NCBI GenBank assembly: GCA_907163345.1 | Contig: CAJQUN010000491.1 | Coordinates: 62,001-126,000 of the forward strand | Direction: 5' to 3' | DNA length: 64,000 nt | From: Haberlea rhodopensis | Taxonomy: Eukaryota; Streptophyta; Magnoliopsida; Lamiales; Gesneriaceae | In this document: piece by piece, positions 32,263-43,875 of the stretch | Position numbering within the stretch: position 1 is the stretch's first letter | How the letters are laid out: every line of letters begins with the position of its first letter | Made by a program: the position numbers and the translations under genes | The notes under the pieces: model-generated | What the model saw: only the letters and a program-made list of their open reading frames with translations | The model's database searches: none | Told to the model about the DNA's origin: nothing

Positions 32263-32885
32263 TGATGTCATATGATATATTGACCTCCTCGGGTAAAATC
32301 CCTCAAGGGCCGAACAAAGACATATACCGAACAGAGTGCACCGAACGGAAAGCACCGAGCAGGGTTGTTACCGAACAGCTGCTAACCCTCCTCGGTTTTC
32401 TGGTCAAAGATTAGCGGAAGACCCGGGAATAACTAACAAATTAACCGGCGTGAATGAACGTGCAATAATGGGGCGCGGATTTCTCGGACGTGTGGGGCGC
32501 CAGTTAAGCCACGATCAGAGGACATCGTGTTCCGGATCTCCCGCGAGCCAATCACTAGGAACAGTCCTATAAATACACGCAGATATCATCACAGAAGGGG
32601 TTGGATTTTTCTGGGCAAAAAGACTCCGAATAGAGCAAATTTATGTCTGTTCGGTCTTTTCTGTTATTTTTATAAACAATTTGTGTAAGTCATTGAACAA
32701 TTATTTTTTGTGTCCAGAGAGTCTTGTAAGTCATCAACGTTTTATAGTGAAGTTTGATACTGGACAAGGTCCCGTGATTTTTCTCTCAATTTGAGGGTTT
32801 TCCACGTAAAAATCTTGGTGTGTTTATCGTTATTTTCCTTTAGCACCTTATTCTACCTTATATTCAAAAATCACGGATCACATCA
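32263..32885 (+). repeat. 5' LTR of Tat element C
   Basis: 623 bp, TGATGTCATATG to CGGATCACATCA, with TATAAATA near 32569. The primer-binding site follows at 32886. Confidence 0.95.
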
Positions 32886-32905
32886 TTGGCGCCGTCTGTG
32901 GGAAC
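32886..32905 (+). other. Primer-binding site of element C
   Basis: TTGGCGCCGTCTGTGGGAAC, identical to B and D. Confidence 0.88.
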
Positions 32906-32959
32906 AAAAAGAGTAAAGACGTTGAAGCAGAGATTTTGTCAATAAGAATCCAAGGCGAA

Positions 32960-34290
32960 ATGGTTAAAAGCAAGGGGCGAGGGCCAATGTCGGGGAGGGA
33001 TAAACCAATGACTCCCCCACGTTCATGCCCAGAACCAGAAGGAGCAGGGGAGGCTGGATCATCGCAGAATGTTTCACGAGTATTACCTACTGGAGGAATA
33101 CCCATGGAACATTTGACTGAGATGATTGCCAAAACTGTCGGAGAAGTTATGAAACAATTTATGACCCCCCCCCCCCCCCTATCAGGAAGAAAATAAAGAA
33201 GAGGAGGAAGACTCAACCTCTATAAAGAAATCGGAGGAGGGGGCTGAAGAGTCAAAAGATTTTCCTAATCGTTCAAATGAGGAAATAGATAGGGCTTTGC
33301 ACCATCAAATGGAGGATTTAAAGGAGGAGTTACAAAAAATGCGCAATAAAATGGAAGGCCGTATTAACTCAGCAAGAAGAAGCACCCCCATTCACTCCTC
33401 AGGTCATTGATGATCCTCTGCCTCTTAATTTCAGAACTTTAAGTGTGGGGAACTATGATGGTAGCACAGATCCAGAAGAATATTTATCTCGATTTGAGAA
33501 TGCCTCACTCCTTCATCAGCTGTCAGATGGGGTGAAATGTAGAGTGTTCTTGACTACTCTAGCCGGCGCTGCTCAATCGTGGTTCAATCAATTACCATCA
33601 GGAGTAGTGGATTCCTTTCCCAAATTCAGCTCGTTGTTCCTTCATCAATTCGCGAGCAGCAGAAGTTGCAAGAGAACAGCCTTGAGTTTGTTCGGTCTCA
33701 GGCAGATGGATAAGGAGTCTCTTCGGGATTTTCTGAAAAGATTTAATCAAGCATGCCTTGATGTTCCGCATGTGACATCGGAATTAGCCAGCGCTTTCAC
33801 CCAAGGGTTGAGAGAGGGGGATCTGTTCAGATCATTGGCAAAGAAGCCATCGTCGGATTATGATGAATTACTGGGGCGTGCCTCTAAATATATTAATTTA
33901 GAGGAAGCGCAGAGGATGAAACAGAAAAAGGAAATAAAAAATAGTGGTGAAGTCAATAGGAAGGAGAGGCCATTGGAACAGCCTAAGAGGAACTTTGATC
34001 AGTACCTACCGATGAGACCTTATCGGGAGGTAGCCATGAATCAAATTACGCCAAAGAGGGGTTGGGGGGGACCTTATGGAAGAGGAGTGTTCCGAGGAGG
34101 AAGTTCCCGAGGAGGGAGCGTTCATGAAGGAAGAATGGATGTAAGGCGAGGAGCTGACGATGAACTAAGGAACAGTGCTCCTTTCCCTCGGAATAATGTT
34201 AATCCAGGGAGAGGAGCACTTCAACCAGTTCCTTGGGCAGTGCGGGGGGAAAGAGTGGAGGGAGGAAATCAAGTTACTAGGGAAAGAACC
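32960..34290 (+). pseudogene. gag of Tat element C
   Basis: The ATG at 32960 starts MVKSKGRGPMSGRDK. The frame is lost in a C-run at about 33165-33179 and is restored after an extra C near 33385 (ACCCCCATT against ACCCCATT in B). From 33445 on the Gag core and tail are open and run straight into protease with no stop, showing that gag and pol form a single frame in this family. The tail is rich in RG (GRGGPYGRGV, FRGGSSRGGS). No CCHC zinc knuckle is visible, and the RG-rich part may bind RNA instead (inference). Confidence 0.9.
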
Positions 34291-37200
34291 ATGAGCAATG
34301 TTCCTAACCGAGGGACCATACATATGATTTCGGGAGGAACATCATGTGGAGATTCTAACCGAGCAAGAAAAAGTTATGCTCGAAGACTCGAAGTGTTATC
34401 CATTAATCCAAGTCATATTCAGGAAAGTCCTTCTATAGCTTTCGGACCTGCTGATTTACAAGGGATTTATTTTCCCCACGAGGATGCACTGGTAATTTCA
34501 GCCACAATAGCCAACTACAATGTGCAAAGAATCTTCGTCGATACAGGCAGCTCGGCAGATGTGCTCTTCCTTAGAACGTTGAAGCAGATGGAATTGAGAA
34601 GTATAGCTGTGCAAAAAGTAAATACTTCTTTGCATGGGTTTACTGGAGAAGCCATAAGTCCTATAGGACAAGTGTCTTTACCCGTCACATTAGGAGAGGA
34701 GTCCAAGACAAAGACGAAGATGATCACCTTCCTCATAGTGGATGCACCCTCCTCCTATAATATAATATTGGGTCGGCCGGCCTTCGAAGCAGTTACTTCT
34801 ACTTACCACCTGAAGATAAAATTCCCGGTAGGAGAGGAAGTGGGACAAGTAAGGGGAAGTCAGAGTTCATCAAGAAAATGCTATGTGCAAGAGTTGAAGC
34901 AAGACAAAGGAAAAAATAGAGAAGATGGGGAGCGAGGAAGTAATAAGAGGAAACATGGACAGCCTGAGGAGGAGGAGCGGATAGTCCCCGAGGAGGAATT
35001 CATGAGTATCGAGTTAGGCCACCCGGCGAAAACTACTCGCATTGGATCCAAGTTGGATCCCGAATTGAGGAAAAGGGTGATTGAATGCTTAATAGCTAAC
35101 GTGGATGTGTTCGCTTGGAATACCTCTGATTTAATTGGGGTAAAACCAGATATTGCTGAGCACCATCTAAATGTCGATCCGGGTGCTCGGGCAATTAAAC
35201 AGAAGAGAAGGCATTTCGGACCCGAGAAGGATGCCGTTATAGCTAAACAAGTAGAGGAGTTGTTGAAAGCAGGTCATATACGGGAGATTAATTTCCCTAC
35301 ATGGCTCTCAAATGTGGTTCTAGTACCTAAAACAGGAGACAAGTGGAGGACGTGTGTAGATTTTCGGGACGTGAACAAAGCGTGTCCCAAATATTGTTAT
35401 CCATTACCAAGGATTGATCAATTAGTGGATTCTACTGCGGGACATGAGTTGTTATGTTTTATGGATGCTTATCAGGGATATCATCAAATCCCCTTAGCCC
35501 GCGAGGATCAGTCCAAGGTTAGCTTTGTCACAGCGGGAGGAACTTTTTGTTATGTCGTTATGCCCTTCGGATTAAAAAATACTGGGGCTACTTATCAGAG
35601 ATTGATGGATAAGATGTTCAGAGATCAAATAGGACGGAATGTGGAGGTTTATGTTGATGACGTCCTGATCAAAAGCAAGAAGGCCCAAAATCTGATAGAA
35701 GATATGGAGGAAGTCTTTGCCACTTTAAGAAGATTTGGCATGAAGTTAAATCCAGCCAAATGTACCTTCGGAATTCATAGTGGAAATTCTTGGGGTACAT
35801 GGTGACAGAGAGAGGTGTGGAAGCTAACCCTGAGAAAATCCGAGCAATCCAAGAAATGAACCCTCCTCGGACCCTGAACGAAGTGCAGAGGTTAGCAGGA
35901 AGAATAACATCGCTTAGTCGATTCATATCTAGATCGGCTGACAGGAGTTTGCCTTTCTTTAAGGCCTTAAGACGAGGAATACAGTTTGAGTGGGACGATC
36001 AGTGTCAGAAGGCTTTCGAAGATTTGAAAGAATATCTAGCTCAGTTACCCTTGATGAATAAACCCAAACACAATGAGACCCTCATCGTCTACTTGTCGGT
36101 AACCGAGGAGGTTGTCAGCTCGGTGTTAATTCAAGAGAAATTTGGGCAGCAGCAACCGGTATATTATGTCAGCCGAGCTTTGCAAGGAGCCGAACAAAGA
36201 TACCCAGAAATTGAAAAGTTAGCTTTGGCTCTGGTAATCACTGCAAGAAGGCTTCGTCCTTATTTTCTATCTCATCCTATCATGGTGGTAACGAGCACTC
36301 CCTTAGGAAGGCTCTTGTCAAAAGCGGAAATTTCAGGGAGGATGGTGAAATGGGCCACAGAATTGAGCGAGTTCGATATTTCTTATCAGCCTCGGACTAC
36401 CATCAAGGCTCAGGCCTTATCTGATTTCTTGGTTGAGGTAACTCATACTCGCGAAGAAAAAGATTGGAGCCTATTTGTAGATGAATCATCTACTCAAATA
36501 GGAAGCGGTGCAGGAATTATACTTATCAGTCCAGAAGGAGAAGAAATTGCTATAGCTATCCAGTTCGGTTTTCAATCTTCAAACAATGAAGCCGAATTCG
36601 AAGCTCTCCTCTCGGGTTTACGAGTAGCAATAGATGCCGGAGTTCAGAAAGTAAAAGTGTTCATGGATTCAATGCTGGTCGTACAGCAGGTAAATGGGGT
36701 ATACAAGGTGAAAGAAGAAAAGTTGAAAAAATATGTGGAGAAGGCTCAAGTATTAATGACTCAGTTCCAGGAAGTGCAATTGAAGCAAATACCACGAGAA
36801 GATAATAACCGAGCAGATTCGCTTGCAAAGTTGGCCAGCTCCATCCATGAGTGGAAGAATAGGAAAGTGCTGGTACAAGATCTTTTGGTCTCGCACATAG
36901 CCATCAACAGTATAATGAATTTGGAGCCTGGTATCATATCTGATTGGCGAGAGCGTATCATTAAATTCTTGAAAAATAGGGTGTTGCCGTTAGATCCAAA
37001 GGAAGCTGCCCGGGTGAAGAGAATGGAGAGGCGTTTTGTGTTAGCAGAGGGTAAATTGTTCAAAAGGGGATTTTCAGCTTCCTTCTTGCAATGCACATCA
37101 TCACAAGAAGGAGAACATTTACTAAGAGAGATTCACGAAGGCTGTTGTGGGAATCATTCGGGAAGTAATATGTTATATCAGAAAGCCCTTCGGGCAGGAT

Positions 37201-38172
37201 ACTATTGGCCCAGTATGAGAGAAAATGCCGAAGAAATTGTTAAAAAATGTAACAATTGCCAGAAACATGCAAATTTATCTCATATACCCGCAGAGGTCTT
37301 AAATAACAGTATTACTTCCTGTCCCTTCGATCAATGGGGGATGGACATCGTTGGACCTTTTCCTCTTGCCACGGGGCAAAGAAAATTCCTCCTAGTAGCA
37401 TTTGAATACTTTACGAAATGGGTAGAAGCCGAGCCTCTAGCAAAAATAACTGAAGAGGAAATCATCAAATTCTTATGGAGAAGCATAGTGTGTCGGTTCG
37501 GAATACCGAGGAGAATTATTTCGGATAATGGAAGGCAATTTCAGGGAAAAAAAACTACAGGAGTGGTGTGAGGAGATGAAAATCAGGCAAATATTCACGT
37601 CAGTAGCTTATCCACAATCAAATGGGCAAGTCGAAGTTATTAACCGTATTCTATTACATGGGATTAAGACGAAGCTGGAAGGGGCCCGAGGAGAATGGGT
37701 AAATGAACTACCTGGAGTCTTGTGGGCTTATCGAACAACTCCTCGGGTATCTACAGGGGAAACTCCGTATAGTCTAGTATACGGTTCGGAGGCCCTCATT
37801 CCAGCGGAAATTGGGATTGAATCCCTCCGCGTACAATGTTATGATCCAGATCAGAACGAGGTTAAGAGAATGCAAGAGTTAGATGAGATTGATCAGCTAA
37901 GAGAACAAGCTGTAGCAAGAACAGAGCTATATAAAGTAAGGATTACCAACGCCTATAACCGAAGGGTTCGATCAAGAACATTTCAAGTTGGTGATTTGGT
38001 GTTACGAAGAACAAATCCTGCTGGTGAGGTGAAAAAGTTGGCACCCAAATGGGAAGGCCCTTACAAAATTAAGGAAGTAATCGGAAGAGGAGCCTACAGG
38101 CTGGAGGATCATGAAGGTCGGAAATTGGTAAGACGTTGGAACATTCATAACCTGAAGAAATATTTTGTGTAA
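34291..38172 (+). pseudogene. pol of Tat element C (PR-RT-RH-aRH-IN)
   Basis: The protease catalytic Asp is at 34540 (DTGSSA). Reverse transcriptase has MDAYQGYHQIPLA and YVDD at 35650-35661. RNase H is about 36095-36440. The second RNase H has its Asp at 36480 (LFVDESS, where B and D have VDGSS). The integrase finger has His 37133 and Cys 37248 and 37257. The DDE residues are Asp 37344, Asp 37524 and Glu 37633, a spacing of about 35 residues between the last two. The frame ends NLKKYFV at 38172 with no chromodomain. Two frameshifts are seen: one A lost near 35786 and one A gained in an A-run near 37550. Confidence 0.93.
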
Positions 38173-38270
38173 TCTTTCTCTTTTGTTTACTTTATGAATT
38201 CAGCAGTAATAAAATAAAAGTATTTGATTCATTGAGTTTTTTTTTTTACGGAATCACTACATTATCATCG

Positions 38271-38381
38271 GTTTACTCGTGGGATCGGGATGTTTGGTCC
38301 ACGTTTAAACATTACATTATCATCGGTTTACTCGTGGGATCGGGATGTTTGGTCCACGTTTAAACATTACATTATCATCAG
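38271..38381 (+). repeat. 55-bp tandem repeats, element C
   Basis: Two 55-bp units (GGTTTACTCGTGGGATCGGG to CATTACATTATCATC) lead into the long units. Element B has seven. Confidence 0.9.
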
Positions 38382-40045
38382 TTTACTCGTGGGATCGGGA
38401 TGTTTGGTCCACGTTTTAAACCTAAAATTGCCTAAGTGTTTGTGCTCGGGGTAACGAGCATTTGTTCGGAATTTTAGTTGTTTACTCATGGGATCGGGAT
38501 GTTTGGTCCACGTTTTAAACCTAAAATTGCCTAAGTGTTTGTGCTCGGGGTAGCGAGCCTTTGTTCGGAATTTTAGTTGTTTACTCGTGGGATCGGGATG
38601 TTTGGTCCACGTTTTAAACCTAGAATTGCCTAAGTGTTTGTGCTCGGGGTAGCGAGTATTTGTTCGGAATTTTAGTTGTTTACTCGTGGGATCGGGATGT
38701 TTGGTCCACGTTTTAAACCTAAAATTGCCTAAGTGTTTGTGCTCGGGGTAGCGAGCCTTTGTTCGGAATTTTAGTTGTTTACTCGTGGGATCGGGATGTT
38801 TGGTCCACGTTTTGAACCTAAAATTGCCTAAGTGTTTGTGCTCGGGGTAGCGAGTCTTTGTTCGGAATTTTAGTTGTTTACTCGTGGGATCGGGATGTTT
38901 GGTCCACGTTTTAAACCTAAAATGGCCTAAGTGTTTGTGCTCGGGGTAGCGAGCATTTGTTCGGAATTTTAGTTGTTTACTCGTGGGATCAGGATGTTTG
39001 GTCCACGTTTTAAACCTAAAATTGCCTAAGTGTTTGTGCTCAGGGTAGCGAGCATTTGTTCGGAATTTTAGTTGTTACTCGTGGGATCGGGATGTTTGGT
39101 CCACGTTTTAAACCTAAAATTGCCTAAGTGTTTGTGCTCGGGGTAGCGAGCCTTTGTTCGGAATTTTAGTTGTTTACTCGTGGGATCGGGATGTTTGGTC
39201 CACGTTTTAAACCTAAAATTGCCTAAGTGTTTGTGCTCGGGGTAGCGAGCATTTGTTCGGAATTTTAGTTGTTTACTCGTGGGATCGGGATGTTTGGTCC
39301 ACGTTTTAAACCTAAAATTGCCTAAGTGTTTGTGCTCGGGGTAGCGAGCCTTTGTTCGGAATTTTAGTTGTTTACTCGTGGGATCGGGATGTTTGGTCCA
39401 CGTTTTAAACCTAAAATGGCCTAAGTGTTTGTGCTCGGGGTAGCGAGCCTTTGTTCGGAATTTTAGTTGTTTACTCGTGGGATCGGGATGTTTGGTCCAC
39501 GTTTTGAACCTAAAATTGCCTAAGTGTTTGTGCTCGGGGTAGCGAGCCTTTGTTCGGAATTTTAGTTGTTTACTCGTGGGATCGGGATGTTTGGTCCACG
39601 TTTTGAACCTAAAATTGCCTAAGTGTTTGTGCTCGGGGTAGCGAGCCTTTGTTCGGAATTTTAGTTGTTTACTCGTGGGATCGGGATTTTGGTCCACGTT
39701 TTAAACCTAAAATTGCCTAAGTGTTTGTGCTCGGGGTAGCGAGCCTTTGTTCGAAATTTTAGTTGTTTACTCGTGGGATCGGGATGTTTGGTCCACGTTT
39801 TGAACCTAAAATTGCCTAAGTGTTTGTGCTCGGGGTAGCGAGCCTTTGTTCAGAATTTTAGTTGTTTACTCGTGGGATCGGGATGTTTGGTCCACGTTTA
39901 AACCTAAAATGGCCTAAGTGTTTGTGCTCGGGGTAGCGAGCTTTGTTCGGAATTTTAGTTGTTTACTCGTGGGATCGGGATGTTTGGTCCACGTTTTAAA
40001 CTTAAAATTGCCTAAGTGTTTGCGCTCGGGGTAGCAAGTTTGTTC
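38382..40045 (+). repeat. 99-bp tandem repeats, 3' region of element C
   Basis: About 17 units of mostly 99 bp (starts near 38382, 38480, 38580, 38679, 38778, 38878, 38977, 39075, 39174, 39273, 39371, 39470, 39569, 39667, 39766, 39865, 39960). The first half is shared with the 55-bp units and the second half contains CTCGGGGTAGCGAGC. Because most units are 33 codons long, the minus strand stays open over about six units (39068-39697). Confidence 0.94.
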
Positions 40046-40049
40046 CAAG

Positions 40050-42138
40050 TTACAAGTAAATGATTTCATTAATAAAAAAGAAAGAAATACAATAAAAGGT
40101 AAAAGCTCTACCATACGGCTGAAATAGCTCCTCAGGGAGGCTCTCCAGAGCAGCATTGACGTCAAGGAAATCTTTTGAAGCCCCTTCGGGAGGGTAGCCT
40201 TGAGATCTAAATTGGCCGACGCATGCTTCAAAACCATGATCAAAGAACTTGTAAGCACGGTCAGCCACCATGTTGCTATACTCTGGAGACTTCAAAAACT
40301 CAGCTTTCTTCGAGAGCCATAGTTCTTCCACACGAGCAGCCGTGGAAGATTTCTCTTGAGCAAGCTGCTCAGAGACAGCTTGATGTTGCTCAGCCAAGGA
40401 TTTATACTGCTCTGACAAAGTAGAGTTAGCACCTTCCAGAGCAGCAAACTTTGTCCGCTCCTCTGCCAGGACCTGCTCCGCCTTGTCCCGAGCTGATACC
40501 AGGGCCGAGTGCCGCTCCTCCAAAAGGCTCACTGTTTTCTTCAACTCCTCACCCATACCCTCTAACTGCCGAATGCGCTTCTGGTTTTGCCCATCAGCCA
40601 ATCGAACTGAATGAAAGCGAGTGAGAAGTTCACCCGCCATCATGTGGGCCTGCATTAGATCATATATAAAGAAGGTATTAAAAAAAAAAAAAAAGAGAAG
40701 AAAACGAAACAAATTAATGGGTATAAACATTTACCTGGGTAAAGGAGGAGGAGAAGTCGTTCACCAAGTTGCTGAAAGCCAGCTCCCCGAGGTATTTTCG
40801 ATCAGCGGGGTTGGGGGTATAGCACAACATGGAATGGGAGGCTTTGGGGTCGGGTTTTTTCAGTAGTGGAACAGTAGGGGAGTACGTCCACGAAGGGATA
40901 TGGTATCTCGAAGTAGGTCGAGATACACCGAGAGCGGGTTGAGAGGAGGCTCGAGGTTCGGAAGGGATGCGGGAAGAAGAAGTTTTCTTAGTAGGAGGTG
41001 CTTGGGGCGAGGAACTTGGACCTTCGGGAGTAGTCTTCCTCTTGCGATGAAGAGCATGAGTCTTCTCAGGTGAAGCCTTCTCCTCAGAAGGAGTCAAAAT
41101 CTCAATAGAAGGGGGAGGTGCAGGAATAGCAGCAGCCTTAGAAGTTTGGCCTTTTTGGCTCTTCTCCCTTAGCTTCTCGGCTATCATTGCCTTCATCATT
41201 TTGTTTCTGAAAAGAGCAGAGAAATATTAGTCCGAACATGATAAGTTAAGAGTAAAACAAAGAAGATTACTTGGAAAGCACTCACCGAGGGACATTTTCA
41301 AGGATACACCCTTGGGGCTCAATTGGAACAAGTATAGCAGTCCGTCGTCAATCAGCTCCATCAAATTAAAACACTGATCGCCAAGTGCACGACGAACCGA
41401 CAAATACGGTTCCTCCTCAAGGTGACCCTTGATCGATTTCCCCCTCGGGAGACTTTCCCTCCACTCCATAGGGCAGTCCCAAGGCTGGAGGGGACGAGCA
41501 AAGAAGTAAGAGTTTTTCCAATTTTTTATGGACGAGGGGTATTTTTTGAGGAAGCCAACCCCTGTCCTTGAGGAAAAGTAAAAAAGCCCGATCTCTTTTT
41601 TGTTCAATTGAAAGAAACAATGAAAAAGCTCGGGAGTAGGGGTAAAACCCAGATAAGAAAGAACTATGAAGAAGCCTGCTAATAACCTATAGCTATTGGG
41701 AAATAATTGACTAAGGGAAACACAGAAGTAGGAGGCCACTTCAATAAAGAAAGAAGGGACGGGAAAACGGAGGCCTCCTCGGAGTTGGTCTATATAGAAA
41801 GGAAAATACCCCTTAGAGGGTAAGTGGGGATGAGATCCAGAAGGAGGAGCAATAATAGATGTCCCCTCAGAAATCCCCCATTTAGTTCGGATATTGATGA
41901 GTTGCTGAGACAATTTGACCTCAGACTCGAAGATCTCGAACCAAGGAACACGGGCTTTAACTAAATCTCGCTCTGTAGCACGTTTCTGCTCTTGCTTACG
42001 AGTAGCCGACTCAGCAGAAGAGCTTATGGTTTTGTCGCTATCAAAAGAGGAAGAGGGTTGAGGAGAGGGGCTAAGAGCGTCTCCTTCGTTAAACCTATCT
42101 ATCGCTTGCAATGAAGAATCGGCTGAGGAAGAAACCAT
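40050..42138 (-). pseudogene. Tat antisense gene (gypsy-associated PF04195-like plus coiled coil), element C
   Basis: Best preserved copy. Exons: 42138-41286 (853 nt), 41206-40735 (472 nt), 40649-40050 (600 nt). Intron 1 is 79 nt and intron 2 is 85 nt, both GT-AG. Exon 1 holds the PF04195-like domain (FYIDQLRGGLRFPVPSFFIE, SVRRALGDQCFNLM). Exon 2 is low-complexity Ser/Pro/Lys-rich with a hydrophilic end. Exon 3 is a coiled coil (QLEGMGEELKKTVSLLEERH) ending INEIIYL. The summed coding length is 1,925 nt, one short of a 641-residue frame. The missing base is in a T-run next to the intron 1 acceptor (four T against five in B). The product and role are unknown. Its place between the repeat block and the polypurine tract matches the additional antisense frames described in Tat-lineage elements. 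Confidence 0.85.
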
Positions 42139-42244
42139 ACTTAGGTGATTAAAAAAGGACTGCTGGGGAAAGTCGTTCGATCGTCTGGTGCTAGCTCGGA
42201 AGCAAAATTCAGCAAAGTAAGGACAAATGAAGAAAAAGGAGGGG

Positions 42245-42252
42245 TATTTATA
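42245..42252 (-). promoter_or_regulatory. TATA box of antisense gene (element C)
   Basis: TATAAATA on the minus strand, about 107 bases before the start codon at 42138 and about 225 bases inside the 3' LTR boundary. Conserved in A and B. Confidence 0.63.
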
Positions 42253-42465
42253 GCGGGGACCATGTGAACAGTCATTTAATCTTTACCGTCCAAAAATAAG
42301 GGAATTGACGGTTATAAAGGAGCCTCGGGAAACGAAACGTCGCGCGGCATTTGAAATATTTGGGCGGGAAAAAAGGGCGGCAAAAATATCCCGAGCAGGT
42401 TAAGTTTGAGATTTTACCCGAAGGCAATAAAACAAGACTTCAAAAATCTCGTCTTGCTTTACTTT

Positions 42466-42477
42466 AGGGGGGTGAGG
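42466..42477 (+). other. Polypurine tract of element C
   Basis: AGGGGGGTGAGG abuts the 3' LTR. Confidence 0.85.
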
Positions 42478-43100
42478 TGATGTCATATGATATATTGACC
42501 TCCTCGGGTAAAATCCCTCAAGGGCCGAACAAAGACATATACCGAACAGAGTGCACCGAACGGAAAGCACCGAGCAGGGTTGTTACCGAACAGCTGCTAA
42601 CCGTCCTCGATTTTCTGGTCAAAGATTAGCGGAAGACCCGGGAATAACTAGCAAATTAACCGGCGTGAATGAACGTGCAATAATGGGGCGCGGATTTCTC
42701 GGACGTGTGGGGCGCCAGTTAAGCCACGATCAGAGGACATCGTGTTCCGGATCTCCCGCGAGCCAATCACTAGGAACAGTCCTATAAATACCCGCAGATA
42801 TCATCACAGAAGGGGTTGGATTTTTCTGGGCAAAAAGACTCCGAAGAGAGCAAATTTATGTCTGTTCGGTCTTTTCTGTTATTTTTATATACAGTTTATG
42901 TAAGTCATTGAACAATTATTTTTTGTGTCCAGAGAGTCTTGTAAGTCATCAACGTTTTATAGTGAAGTTTTATACTGGACAAGGTCCCGTGGTTTTTCTC
43001 TCAATTTGAGGGTTTTCCACGTAAAAATCTTGGTGTGTTTATCGTTATTTTCCTTTAGCACCTTATTCTACCTTATATTCGAAAATCACGGATCACATCA
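42478..43100 (+). repeat. 3' LTR of Tat element C
   Basis: 623 bp, TGATGTCATATG to CGGATCACATCA, followed by the duplication CGCGG. Confidence 0.95.
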
Positions 43101-43105
43101 CGCGG

Positions 43106-43590
43106 CATTTCAAAATGTAACATGACATCGTGTGTTTAGCTTGATATTATCCCTTAGGGTGGTGGTAGTGCAGATCAAACACTTAATTTAAAATATTATA
43201 AATTAAATGTTGATGTACCTTTAGGATAGTCGTTCAAACATTTAATTTGAAATATTAAAAATTAATAGTTGATGCACCTCCGATACAATATCCATGTGAT
43301 AGCATAAAATAATCCATATGTGACCTAGTAAATCCATATTAGATGAACAGGTTGAGTTATGCTATGACGCAAATAATATAGATTTGATTGATTATTTAAA
43401 TAATATTCATTATAATTTAATAAAGATTTAAAATGCAGATAAAAAGCAACCAAATTAAATATAATATAGGCATATATATTGTAGTGTTAAATAAGATGCA
43501 ATAGATTCTCAGTGGTACATATATTGCAAGTTTTCAAACAATTATACATATAATTTTTTGGAAAACGTTTATTATTTGGTCAATTGGGTT
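43106..43590. other. AT-rich intergenic stretch
   Basis: No gene recognised. An imperfect direct duplication (CACTTAATTT(A/G)AAATATTA type) lies at 43170-43270. Confidence 0.5.
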
Positions 43591-43599
43591 CTATGATAC

Positions 43600-43790
43600 A
43601 CATACACTCCTAAAAATCACTTGATACAATGTGACACTCATCGGACACCGACAATCATCGGAAGCCACGTGTTGTGTCCTTAATTTTTTTAAAAAATAAA
43701 ATCGAACACCCGTGTCGGACACTCCCATCAAAATCGGACACCTGTATCGGACACGACCGATGGGCGTGTCCGACACAGAAAAAACTTTTT
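43600..43790. repeat. GTGTCGGACAC inverted-repeat island
   Basis: CGTGTCGGACAC at 43711-43722 pairs with CGTGTCCGACAC at 43765-43776. Further CGGACAC words lie at 43640, 43735 and 43750. It looks like the end of a miniature element. Related GTGTCA words occur at 44190-44300. Confidence 0.5.
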
Positions 43791-43875
43791 TGGGGGTTGA
43801 TTGTACAATTGAAAAAAGTTTTGGCTCAAATGAAATTTGGATGTGTTAGTTAAATTTTATGTTAATTGAAGTAAG

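Larger units (their letters stand above)
32263..43100 (+). mobile_element. Full-length Tat-type Ty3/gypsy element C
   Basis: Same plan as element B, 10,838 bp. It is longer mainly because the 3' repeat block has about 17 long units against 8. The 5-bp duplication CGCGG is present at 32258-32262 and 43101-43105. The two 623-bp LTRs differ at roughly eleven positions by eye. LTR variants such as CAAAGACATATACCG are shared by both C LTRs and absent from B, so C and B come from different source copies. Confidence 0.97.

Noticed and set aside
39068..39697. 209-codon minus-strand frame made of 33-residue repeats
   Set aside because: It is entirely within the 99-bp tandem array and stays open because the unit is a multiple of three. 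No separate start context or conservation in element B.
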